A stretch of 37,433 bases of DNA from Actinomycetota bacterium (GTDB lineage: Bacteria; Actinomycetota; Actinomycetes; Streptosporangiales; Streptosporangiaceae), in contig JAFAYQ010000066.1 of assembly GCA_019240215.1 (NCBI GenBank), positions 1-37,433 on the forward strand, in the 5' to 3' direction. Shown here piece by piece: positions 27,110 through 34,670 of this stretch (the stretch's first letter is position 1; each line of letters starts with the position of its first letter). Under the pieces are notes generated by a model that searched no databases, was not told the DNA's origin, and saw nothing but the letters and a program-made list of their open reading frames with translations. Made by a program: the position numbers and the translations under genes.

Positions 27110-28339
27110 CTAGCTGGGCAGGGGCTGGGGCTCGGCCGCGAGCTCACGGTAGATGGTGAGGGCGGCCTCGACGGCGGTGTTGGGGGACGGCAGGGTGCGG
27201 GCGCGGGCCTCGGCCGCTTCGGCCAGCCGGGTGGCCAGGACGCCGTCGTCCAGCACCCGGACGACGGCGGCGGTCAGCGCGGCCGGGTCCTGCGGCGGGA
27301 CCAGCACGGCGGCGTCCTCGCCGGTCAGGTCGGGGGTGCCGCCGACCCGGGTGGCGACGATGGGGCGGGCGGCCCGCAGCGCCTCCTGAAGGATGAGCGG
27401 CTGGCCCTCCCAGCGGCTGGGCAGCACGAACAGGTCGGCGGCGGCCAGCAGCGAGGGCACGTCGGAGCGCTGGCCGAGCAGCACCACCGATCCACCCAGG
27501 GGGGCGGCGGCCGCGGTCAGTTCGGCCTGCTGCGGGCCCGAGCCGGCGATGGCCAGCAGCGGCACCGGGGACCGGTCCTGCCAGCCCCGGGCCGCCTCGA
27601 TCAGCGTGCCGAAGTCCTTCTGGGGGGCGAGCCGGCCGACCGCCAGGATCAGCGGCCGGTCTCCGGCGCCGAGCTCCTGGCGGACGGTGTCGGGGCTGGC
27701 CGGGGCGGTGTCCGGGTCCTGGGCGGTCGCGGCCGGAGTGTAGGGCGGGACGAGGGCGCGGCGGACGTCGCGGGCGCCGGCCCGGCGCATCCGGTCTTCC
27801 AGGTCGCCCGACACGCACAGCACCACCGCCGCGCTGCGGGCGGCCAGGGACTGCAGGCCCTGGTAGACGGTGGCGTTGACGCCGCCCGCGGGCGGGGCGT
27901 TGTGGACGGTGACGACCAGCGGCAGTGCCGCCCGGGAGGGGCGGGTGGCGAGGGTGAGCGCGAGCGCGGCCAGCGCGCCGGCCCGCAGGCCGTGGGCGTG
28001 CACCACGTCGGGCTGGTGGCGGGCCAGGACCTGCCGGAGCCGCAGCACCGCCAGCCCGTCGCGGACGCTGGGCCGGTCGCCGAACTGGACGGTCTCGAAG
28101 GTGACGGGGGCGGCGCCGGGGTGGGCCGGGCCCAGGCCTTCGTAGACCCGGACGTCGCCCGGGAACGTGTCGCCGGACTGGTCGACGAACTCGGGCTCGC
28201 CGAAGCGGAAGTCGAGCCGGTGATCGGCCGGGCCGCAGACCACGGCCGGGACCCCGCGGACGGCGGCCCCGGCCGCCAGCATCTGGACGTGGCGCAGGGT
28301 GCCGCCGGCGGTGGTGCCGAGTACGAACGCGACCTTCAT
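27110..28339 (-). CDS. GT4-family glycosyltransferase, last gene of the steA operon
   Basis: 409 residues, a GT-B enzyme. The N-terminal domain has KVAFVLGTTAGGTLRHVQML (acceptor loop) and DVVHAHGLRAG. The C-terminal domain has LILAVGRLAPQKDFGTLIEA, LLAIAGSGPQQAELTA and the donor motif FVLPSRWEGQPLILQEALRAARPIVATRVGGTPD with the conserved ExxxxxxxE. It uses a nucleotide sugar to extend a glycan acceptor on the cytosolic side. Its ATG overlaps the upstream stop (ATGA), the fourth tight junction in this operon, so it should work with the MraY-like and MurJ-like proteins. Donor and linkage are unknown. Confidence 0.92.
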   Translation of the reverse strand: MKVAFVLGTTAGGTLRHVQMLAAGAAVRGVPAVVCGPADHRLDFRFGEPEFVDQSGDTFPGDVRVYEGLGPAHPGAAPVTFETVQFGDRPSVRDGLAVLRLRQVLARHQPDVVHAHGLRAGALAALALTLATRPSRAALPLVVTVHNAPPAGGVNATVYQGLQSLAARSAAVVLCVSGDLEDRMRRAGARDVRRALVPPYTPAATAQDPDTAPASPDTVRQELGAGDRPLILAVGRLAPQKDFGTLIEAARGWQDRSPVPLLAIAGSGPQQAELTAAAAPLGGSVVLLGQRSDVPSLLAAADLFVLPSRWEGQPLILQEALRAARPIVATRVGGTPDLTGEDAAVLVPPQDPAALTAAVVRVLDDGVLATRLAEAAEARARTLPSPNTAVEAALTIYRELAAEPQPLPS

Positions 28340-30000
28340 CGTGGCTCCCTGGTGGCAGGTGGGCGGCCGCGGCCCAAGCGGCCGAGCAGGCGGGTGGTGA
28401 CGGCCCGCAGGTCGCCGCCGTCGGTCAGGAACGTCACCGCCAGGAACGCTACCGTGGCGGTGGCGGCAGCCAGCACGGTGACGGCCGCGTTGGGCAGGAA
28501 GCCGTGGACCGGCAGGGCCCGGGCCACGCCGAAGCCCGCCGCCGCGCCGGCCAGGCCGCCGGCCAGCCCGGCCGCGGTGGCGCGGGGCAGCCCGGCCAGT
28601 GCCGGTCGGCCGAGCGCCCGCCGGACCGCCACGGTCAGCGCCAGGCCGGCCGCGGCGAGCCCGATCGTGGTGCCGAGTCCGAGGGCGGGCACCACCCAGC
28701 TGCGCGGCACGAACGGCACGATGGCCAGGTCGGCCGCGATGACCAGTAGCCAGCCGCCGGTCATGGCGACCGCGGTGACCCGGCTGCGGCCGGCCGCGTA
28801 GAGGATGCGGGACAAGGTGGCGGTCAGCCCGTAACCGACCAGGCCGGGCGCGAACAGGGCCAGCGCCCCGGCCAGCTGACGGGCCTGGGACGGGTCGTGG
28901 CTGCTGAACACCCGGGCCAGCGGCAGGCAGGCACCGGCCAGTACCGCCGCCCCCAGCCAGGACATCAGCACCACCGCCCGGCTGGCGGCGGCGCTGGTCG
29001 CGCTGAACTCATCGCTGCTGGCCTGCTGGGCCGACAGGAGCGGGAAGGCGCTGGTGGCGACCGGGACCGCCAGGCCCGCGTAGATGATGAAGAACACCTG
29101 CCAGCCGTAGCTGTAGAGCACCAGCGCGCCGTTACCGCCGCGGCCGTTGGACAGCACGATCGCGGCCACCGTGGACAGGTCCTGGGCGATCAGGGTGAGC
29201 ACGCCCGCCACCGCCAGCCGCCGCACCCGGCCGGCCACCCCGTCCGGGAACCGGAGCGTGGGCCGCAGCCCGAGCCGGAGCCGGGCGGCCGGTACTGCCC
29301 CGGTCAGCACCAGCGCCGCCACCCCGGCGGTGGTGCCGAGCGAAAGCGTCAGCTCGGCGCTGGCCGGGAGCGCGCCGGGCCGGTTCTGGAAGCCGCGCCC
29401 GAGCGCCCCGAAGGCGGCGTAGGCGCCCGCCACCACCAGGCTGGACAGAATCGGGGCGAGGGCCGGGGCAGTGAACCGGCGGTGGGACTGGAGGATGCCG
29501 TACAGCACCACCGCCAGCCCGTACAGCGGCACCTGAGGGGCGAAGGCGACCAGCATCCGGGCGCTGACGGCCAGCGTGGCCGCGTGCGGGCAGCCCCGGG
29601 TGGCCGGGATCAAAAGCGTGGTCAGCGGCCCGGCGATCAGCGCGACCACCGCCGCGACCGGCACCAGCAGCACCACCGCCCAGGTCAGCAGGGCCGACGT
29701 GATCTGCCGGGTCTCGGACGCCGCGTCCCGGCCGCGGGCCACCGGCCCGGCCAGGACCGGCACCACCGCGCTGGTCAGGGCGCCGCCCAGGACGATGTCG
29801 TAGATGATGTTGGGCACCTGGTTGGCGGTGGTGTAAGCGGTGCCGACGCAGCTGGCCCCGACCGTGTGCGCGAACACCAGCTGGCGCCCGAATCCGACCA
29901 CGCCGGAGGCGACGGTCAGGACCCCGATGACCGCCGCGGCCCGGCCGATGCCCCGGCCCGGCGGCCGGGTGGCCCCCCGCTCGGCCACCGGCGCCGTCAC
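28336..30000 (-). CDS. MurJ/MviN-like polyisoprenoid-linked glycan flippase (MOP superfamily)
   Basis: 554 residues with about 14 hydrophobic helices. GFGRQLVFAHTVGASCVGTAYTTANQVPNIIYD at the start is the MurJ-type first-helix/loop signature with the glycine-arginine pair and the NxxPN motif. GGALTSAVVPVLAG and YGWQVFFIIYAGLAVPVATSAFPLLS are further MOP/MurJ landmarks. Such proteins flip lipid-linked oligosaccharides such as lipid II. The essential MurJ of actinobacteria is usually encoded near the origin, often with a long C-terminal extension absent here, so this looks like a dedicated paralogue. GTG at 30000 overlaps the upstream TGA (GTGA). The longer upstream frame is antisense noise. 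Confidence 0.9.
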   Translation of the reverse strand: MTAPVAERGATRPPGRGIGRAAAVIGVLTVASGVVGFGRQLVFAHTVGASCVGTAYTTANQVPNIIYDIVLGGALTSAVVPVLAGPVARGRDAASETRQITSALLTWAVVLLVPVAAVVALIAGPLTTLLIPATRGCPHAATLAVSARMLVAFAPQVPLYGLAVVLYGILQSHRRFTAPALAPILSSLVVAGAYAAFGALGRGFQNRPGALPASAELTLSLGTTAGVAALVLTGAVPAARLRLGLRPTLRFPDGVAGRVRRLAVAGVLTLIAQDLSTVAAIVLSNGRGGNGALVLYSYGWQVFFIIYAGLAVPVATSAFPLLSAQQASSDEFSATSAAASRAVVLMSWLGAAVLAGACLPLARVFSSHDPSQARQLAGALALFAPGLVGYGLTATLSRILYAAGRSRVTAVAMTGGWLLVIAADLAIVPFVPRSWVVPALGLGTTIGLAAAGLALTVAVRRALGRPALAGLPRATAAGLAGGLAGAAAGFGVARALPVHGFLPNAAVTVLAAATATVAFLAVTFLTDGGDLRAVTTRLLGRLGRGRPPATREPR

Positions 30001-30971
30001 GGGGAGGGCGGCGTGGCCAGGTTGGCGGGTTCGCGGTCGGCGTGGCCGTTCATTTCGGCCATGACGGGCTGGCCGTCCGGGGCGGACGGGGCGGCCGGGG
30101 CCCGGCGCGGGGCGGCTGCCGGGCCCGCCGCGTGGGCCGGGCGGCGGCCGAGCATGTCCAGCCAGTGCAGCGGCGGGGTGCGCCGGATGACCTTGGTGAA
30201 GCTGACCACCTCGCTGGCCGCGGTCAGCCCGACGATCCCGGCCAGCATCGTCACCCGGCGGCGGCGGGACAGGCGGCCGGCCGCGGCCGCCCCCAGCATC
30301 GCCCCGAGCGCGTTGGCGCCGGCGTCGCCGAGCATGGCCCGCTCGCCGAGGTCCTCCGGCAGCAGGGCGGCAGCCGCGCCCACGGGGACGGCGACCGCGC
30401 ACGCGCGACCCGGGCGGGTGAGCTGGGAGAGGCCGAGCGGGAGGCCGGCCGCCAGCACGACCTTGATGGCCCGGCCCGGGCGCAGGTCGAACAGATTCAG
30501 CAGGTTGGCGGCCCCCGCGACCAGGGCGGTGTTGACCGCGACGTCGGTGGCCGGGCCGCCGGTCAGCGCGGCCGCCGCCAGCCCGGTCGCGCCGATGCCG
30601 CCGAGCTTGATCGCGCCGGTGGTGATCTCGCCGTGCGCGAGCGCGCCGAGGTGCCCGCGGAACCCGCGCTTGTCGCCCGACCCGGCGATGTCGTCGTAAC
30701 CGCCGAACGCCCCGGCGCCCGCCGCGGCGGCGGCCAGGGCGGCGCGGGTGCGGGCGGGCAGGCCCGGTGCGGTCAGCGCGGCGGCCACGCCGGCCACGGC
30801 CGCGGCCGGGCCCTCGAGCAGGGTGACCGGTTCACCCCGGTGGTTGGTCCGGGTCCACTGGGTGGCCCCGCCCGGCGGCTTGCGGGTCAGCGACGTGTAG
30901 GCGGCCCGGGCCGCGGCCGCCGCGATGACCGCCGTAGCGGCGGCCGACGCCGCCCGCCGGGCGTAAGCCAT
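29997..30971 (-). CDS. MraY/WecA-like polyprenyl-phosphate sugar-1-phosphate transferase
   Basis: 324 residues, about nine or ten short hydrophobic helices rich in Ala and Gly. Catalytic landmarks are present in altered form: GGYDDIAGSGDKRGFRGHLG near 90-110 gives the DD pair, NLLNLFDLRPGRAIK near 155-170 replaces the usual NxxNxxDGxxGL, and MLGDAGANALG replaces GDxGSxxLG. The last 45 residues are Pro/Ala-rich and cytosolic. Members move a sugar-1-phosphate from a UDP-sugar onto undecaprenyl or decaprenyl phosphate. The changed DGxDG region suggests an unusual substrate. The ATG directly abuts the upstream TAA, and the stop overlaps the next GTG, so expression is tightly linked to steB and the flippase. 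Confidence 0.82.
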   Translation of the reverse strand: MAYARRAASAAATAVIAAAAARAAYTSLTRKPPGGATQWTRTNHRGEPVTLLEGPAAAVAGVAAALTAPGLPARTRAALAAAAAGAGAFGGYDDIAGSGDKRGFRGHLGALAHGEITTGAIKLGGIGATGLAAAALTGGPATDVAVNTALVAGAANLLNLFDLRPGRAIKVVLAAGLPLGLSQLTRPGRACAVAVPVGAAAALLPEDLGERAMLGDAGANALGAMLGAAAAGRLSRRRRVTMLAGIVGLTAASEVVSFTKVIRRTPPLHWLDMLGRRPAHAAGPAAAPRRAPAAPSAPDGQPVMAEMNGHADREPANLATPPSP

Positions 30972-32021
30972 TTACTTCCCCTTTGAGCTCTTCGAGGTGC
31001 TCGAACTCGGCGAGGGGCTCGCGGTGGGCGCCGGGCTCGGCCCCGCCGAGTTGGCGTCGGACTGAATACCGAAGCTACCCGGCTTCTGGCCGTTCATCTG
31101 CTGCTCGAGCGCCTGGACGGCAACGATTTGGCCAACGACGGTGTCCGCATTGTCCACCGTGGAGGCGTCGTTGGCGGCTCCGCTGGCCCGGACCGCGGAG
31201 ATCGCGCTGCCCGGCCCGGAGGCGGCGGCCGGGCCGGCCACCACCGTGGCCTGGCTGCCGGAGCCGAATTCCTGAGCCAGCGCCACCACCGCCTGGTTGG
31301 CCGGGTCGGAGTTGCCGCCGGTGGGGATGGTGCTCGGGGTCACGATCACCGCCAGGGTGGCGCCCGACGACGCCTGGCCGCTGACCGTGATGTACTGCCC
31401 GGCCGAGTAGCTCGACAAGATCGTCTGGGCGCTCTGGCTGCTGATCGAGGCGTTCTTGGAGTTGCCGCCCGAGCCGTTGCCGTTGCTGTTGCCGCCGCCG
31501 TTGCTGTTGCTGGAGCCCTGGGAGACCAGGGCGCTGGCCAGCACCTGGGCCGCCTGCTGCTGGGGGGTGCCGTTGACCGGCGTCAGGCTGGCCGGGGTGA
31601 CCCGCGCGGTCAGCTGGTCGAGCAGGCTCAGGTTGCTGGCGCTGGTGTCGGCGAACTTGGCCGACAGCGCCACCTGGCCGCTGACGGTGGCGCCCGCGTC
31701 CGACAGGCTGGTCTTGACGCCGTTGACCACCGTGCTGGGCGCTCCCGGGGTGGTGATGATGACGACCCGCTTGCCTTCCAGCAGGTTCTTCAGCAGCACC
31801 GGCTCGGCCGCCGCGGCGAACTGGTGGTCGCCCTGGACTTGCTGCTGGAGCGCGGCGTTCTCGTTGTTGGCCGCGTCGAGCTTGTTGCTCAGTGAGCTCG
31901 AGGTGCGGTCCAGCGCGCTCAGCGCGGCGCCCCGCAGCTCGGTCGAGCCGAGCACGATGCCCACGGCCAGGGCCAGGAAGACGGCGACGATGGAAACCAG
32001 GTGGTATCGAAAATCAATCAC
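30972..32021 (-). CDS. steB: SteB/MctB-family cytokinetic-ring membrane protein
   Basis: 349 residues. VIDFRYHLVSIVAVFLALAVGIVLGSTEL is the invariant N-terminus, with one membrane helix (about 5-25). A coiled coil follows (about 30-70, LDRTSSSLSNKLDAANNENAAL), then an extracytoplasmic alpha/beta domain (KRVVIITTPGAPSTVVNGV), a Ser/Gly/Asn-rich loop (about 165-190) and a Ser/Pro/Lys tail. In Mycobacterium the homologue (Rv1698) was described as the copper-related protein MctB; in Corynebacterium SteB forms a complex with SteA at the division septum and affects cell-wall hydrolysis. GTG at 32021 overlaps the steA stop (GTGA), which fixes this start over the longer frame. Confidence 0.9.
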   Translation of the reverse strand: MIDFRYHLVSIVAVFLALAVGIVLGSTELRGAALSALDRTSSSLSNKLDAANNENAALQQQVQGDHQFAAAAEPVLLKNLLEGKRVVIITTPGAPSTVVNGVKTSLSDAGATVSGQVALSAKFADTSASNLSLLDQLTARVTPASLTPVNGTPQQQAAQVLASALVSQGSSNSNGGGNSNGNGSGGNSKNASISSQSAQTILSSYSAGQYITVSGQASSGATLAVIVTPSTIPTGGNSDPANQAVVALAQEFGSGSQATVVAGPAAASGPGSAISAVRASGAANDASTVDNADTVVGQIVAVQALEQQMNGQKPGSFGIQSDANSAGPSPAPTASPSPSSSTSKSSKGK

Positions 32022-33214
32022 TTGAACAGTCCGGTGAGCCAGGAGGCGAACGAATGCCACGTCGCGTCGAAGTATCGGATGAGGATGGGCTCGGCCGGTG
32101 AGGCGGCCACCGCGACCAGCACGGTCACGATGGCGGCGAGCGCGAGCACGATGAGGGACCAGCTGGAGATGCGGCTCCGGTAGAGCCGGCTGACCCCCTT
32201 GGCGTTGACGATTTTGGTGCCGACCCGCAGCTGGGTCAGGAACGTGCTCGCCATCCCCGACCGGCCCTTGTCGAGGAACTCCTCGAGGGTCCAGTGGGTG
32301 CCGACCGCGACGATCAGGCTGGCGCCCTTGCCGTCGGCCAGCAGCAGGGCCACGTCCTCGCTGGTGCCGGCGGCCGGGATGACCGCGGCCTGCAGGCCGA
32401 GGTCCTTGATCCGGTTCAGGCCGGGGGCGCGGCCGTCGGCGTAGGCGTGCACGATCAGCTCGGCGCCGCAGCGCAGGGTCTCGTCGGTGACCGAGTCCAT
32501 GTCACCGACGATGGCGTCCGGCGCGTACCCGGCCTCGAGCAGCGCGTCGGCCCCGCCGTCGACCCCGATCAGCACCGGCCGGTACTCGCGGATGTAGGGC
32601 CGGAGCGCGGCCAGGTCCTCGCGGTAGTGGTAGCCGCGCACGACGACCAGCACGTGGCGCCCGTCCATCCGGGTCTGGATGTCGGGCAGCGGGACCCCGT
32701 CCACCAGCAGTTCGTGTTCCCGCTTCAGGAACTCCATCGTGTTGGCGGCGAACGCCTCGATCTGGGTCACGATGCCGGCCCGGGCCTCAGCCATCATCGC
32801 GTCGACCGACTCCGGGGTCTGCGGGTTCCCCTTGGCCACCACCTGCTCGCCCAGGTACAGAGTGTCACCGTCGAGGCGGACGGTGGCGCCCTCGTGCAGG
32901 CGGCCGAACACGTCCTGGCCGACGTCGTCGACCAGCGGGATGCCGGCCTCCATCAGCAGCTGGGGGCCCAGGTTGGGATAACGGCCGCTCATGGAGACGG
33001 CCGCGTTGACCACGGCCGAGACCTTCCGGCTGATCAGCGCGTCGGCGGCGACCCGGTCGAGGTCAACGTGGTCGATGATCGCGATGTCGCCGGGACACAG
33101 CCGCTTGGTCAGGTTCTTGGTCCGGCGGTCAAGGCGCGCCGGGCCGGCCACCCCGGGCAGCTCGTTGGCCTTGCCGCGGTGGAGGACCGGGATCCTTACG
33201 GACGGCACCTTCAT
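32018..33214 (-). CDS. steA: SteA-family putative cytokinetic ring protein
   Basis: 398 residues. RLCPGDIAIIDHVDLDRVAADALI and NAAVSMSGRYPNLGPQLLMEAGIPLVDDVG match SteA (Rv1697) nearly word for word. The middle (about 180-320) is a thiamine-pyrophosphokinase-like fold (RPVLIGVDGGADALLEAGYAPDAIVGDMDSV) that probably no longer acts on thiamine. A single membrane helix (about 355-378) anchors the C-terminus. In Corynebacterium SteA localises to the division ring with SteB. The ATG at 33214 is preferred over the frame start at 33256 because AGGATGGA lies just upstream and MKVPSVRIPVL matches the family start. First gene of a five-gene operon; divergent from selD. Confidence 0.93.
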   Translation of the reverse strand: MKVPSVRIPVLHRGKANELPGVAGPARLDRRTKNLTKRLCPGDIAIIDHVDLDRVAADALISRKVSAVVNAAVSMSGRYPNLGPQLLMEAGIPLVDDVGQDVFGRLHEGATVRLDGDTLYLGEQVVAKGNPQTPESVDAMMAEARAGIVTQIEAFAANTMEFLKREHELLVDGVPLPDIQTRMDGRHVLVVVRGYHYREDLAALRPYIREYRPVLIGVDGGADALLEAGYAPDAIVGDMDSVTDETLRCGAELIVHAYADGRAPGLNRIKDLGLQAAVIPAAGTSEDVALLLADGKGASLIVAVGTHWTLEEFLDKGRSGMASTFLTQLRVGTKIVNAKGVSRLYRSRISSWSLIVLALAAIVTVLVAVAASPAEPILIRYFDATWHSFASWLTGLFK

Positions 33215-33420
33215 CGTTGTTCCATCCTGCCAGAGCCCCCGACCACTCGCCGTCATCTTTCCAATTACGGCGTGTCATCAGGCACGTACGGATCGTGCAG
33301 CGCGCGGGACCTGGGGCCGCGTGCCACGGCCTCCGAGCCCCGCGTGCGGGCGGCCCCCGGGCCCGGCCGTCACTCGGTGCTGCTTTCCATAATGGATGAC
33401 GTCAAGCACTGGTTGGGGCT

Positions 33421-33445
33421 CGGCGCGCGGGGTAGCAGCGCGCCG
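33421..33445 (+). promoter_or_regulatory. GC hairpin in the selD leader
   Basis: CGGCGCGC (33421-33428) and GCGCGCCG (33438-33445) form a perfect 8-bp stem with a 9-base loop, ending 20 bases before the selD ribosome-binding site (GAGGAGG, 33465-33471). It could be a leader regulator, but GC-only stems arise easily here. Confidence 0.3.
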
Positions 33446-33476
33446 GGTCACGGCCCTGGCCAACGAGGAGGCATCG

Positions 33477-34601
33477 GTGACGGACCAGGTCAGTGACCGG
33501 ATACGGCTCACTTCGCTGTCGCACGGGGCGGGCTGCGCCTGCAAACTGCCCCTGTCGGCGCTGGATCAATTGATGGCCACGCTGGGCCCGGGCCCGGACG
33601 GCGGGCTGGCCGGGGCGGCCGGTGACCTGCTGGTAGGGGCGGCCGAGGGCGACGACGCCGCCGTGCTGCGGCTGGACGACGACCGGGCGCTGGTGCTGAC
33701 CACCGACTTCTTCACCCCGATCGTGGATGACGCCCGCGACTGGGGACGGGTGGCGGCGACCAACGCGATGTCCGACGTGTACGCGATGGGCGGCCGTCCG
33801 CTCATCGCCCTCAACCTGACCGCCTGGCCGGGGCAGACCCTGCCGGTCGAGCTGCTGGCCGACGTGCTGCGGGGCGGTGCTGAGGCCGCCGCCGCGGCCG
33901 GCTGCCTGGTGGTGGGCGGGCACACGATCGATGATCCGGAGCCCAAGTACGGGCTGGCGGTGGTGGGCATGGCTCACCCGGACCGGCTGATGACGGTGGA
34001 CCGGGCCCGCGACGGCGACCTGCTGGTGCTGACCAAGCCGATCGGGACCGGCGTCATCGCCACCGCCCACAAGCGCGGGGCCGCCCCCGACGACGTGCTG
34101 GCCGGCGCGGTCGCCGCCATGACCACCCTCAACGGCCCGGCCAGCGAGGCCGCGCTGCGGGCCGGGGTGCAGGCCGCCACCGACGTGACCGGGTTCGGGC
34201 TGCTCGGGCACCTGCACCGGATGCTGCGGGCCAGCGGGGTGGCGGCCGAGGTGTGGGCCGACCAGGTGCCGCTGCTGCCGGGAGCGGCCGGGCTGGCGGC
34301 GGCCGGCTTCATCTCCGGCGGCACCAACGCCAACCTGTCCTACCTGTCGGACGTGACCGACGTCGAGCCGGACACCGATCCGGAGACCGCGGTGCTGCTG
34401 TTCGACGCCCAGACCTCCGGCGGCCTGCTCCTCGCCGTCCCGCCCGGGCAGATTGATGCCCTGGGCGCTGACCTGCGCGGACACGGAGCCGAGGCGGCAC
34501 TGGTGGGCGTGGTGGAGACGGGTGAGCCGGGCCGGATCGCGGTCCGGGCGACCACCCCGGCCTCCTCGGCGGGGGAATCGGACGGAGGGGCCGCCCGTTG
34601 A
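33477..34601 (+). CDS. selD: Selenide, water dikinase (selenophosphate synthetase)
   Basis: 374 residues. SelD makes selenophosphate, the activated selenium donor, from selenide and ATP. LTSLSHGAGCACKLP carries C20, C22 and K23, equivalent to the essential Cys17 and Lys20 of the E. coli enzyme; the first cysteine is a TGC codon, not selenocysteine. VLTTDFFTPIVDDARDWGRVAATNAMSDVYAMGG and DVTGFGLLGHLHRML are the AIR-synthase-like ATP and metal-binding motifs. GTG at 33477 is fixed by GAGGAGG five bases upstream. No selA, selB, tRNA-Sec or selenouridine synthase is visible, so the selenium product is unknown. egtA and egtB follow, with a separate promoter between. Confidence 0.95.
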   Translation: MTDQVSDRIRLTSLSHGAGCACKLPLSALDQLMATLGPGPDGGLAGAAGDLLVGAAEGDDAAVLRLDDDRALVLTTDFFTPIVDDARDWGRVAATNAMSDVYAMGGRPLIALNLTAWPGQTLPVELLADVLRGGAEAAAAAGCLVVGGHTIDDPEPKYGLAVVGMAHPDRLMTVDRARDGDLLVLTKPIGTGVIATAHKRGAAPDDVLAGAVAAMTTLNGPASEAALRAGVQAATDVTGFGLLGHLHRMLRASGVAAEVWADQVPLLPGAAGLAAAGFISGGTNANLSYLSDVTDVEPDTDPETAVLLFDAQTSGGLLLAVPPGQIDALGADLRGHGAEAALVGVVETGEPGRIAVRATTPASSAGESDGGAAR

Positions 34602-34611
34602 TGACGGAGAA

Positions 34612-34638
34612 GGTTTTGTCGGACCTCCCCAGTACGTT
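34612..34638 (+). promoter_or_regulatory. PafBC-type DNA-damage promoter of egtA
   Basis: GGTTTTGTCGGACC (34612-34625) equals the uvrA element at 13 of 14 bases, the only change being the A/G position where the consensus allows purine. TTGTCG (34616-34621) is followed after exactly eleven bases by TACGTT (34633-34638), as in TTGTCRGTG-N8-TANNNT. Predicted transcription would begin near 34645, about 25 bases before egtA. Confidence 0.68.
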
Positions 34639-34653
34639 CGTTCTGGGGTGTCC
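34621..34653 (+). other. Stem-loop between selD and egtA
   Basis: GGAC-CCCCAG (34621-34624, 34627-34632) pairs with CTGGGG-GTCC (34643-34648, 34650-34653), with a small internal bulge and a 10-base loop. No T-run follows. It overlaps the egtA promoter and could end or attenuate selD transcription. Confidence 0.45.
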
Positions 34654-34670
34654 CCTGCGGGCGCCTGCCC

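Noticed and set aside
33215..33476. tRNA-Sec gene beside selD
   Set aside because: No acceptor-stem complementarity, T-loop consensus or anticodon-arm pattern could be found in either orientation.
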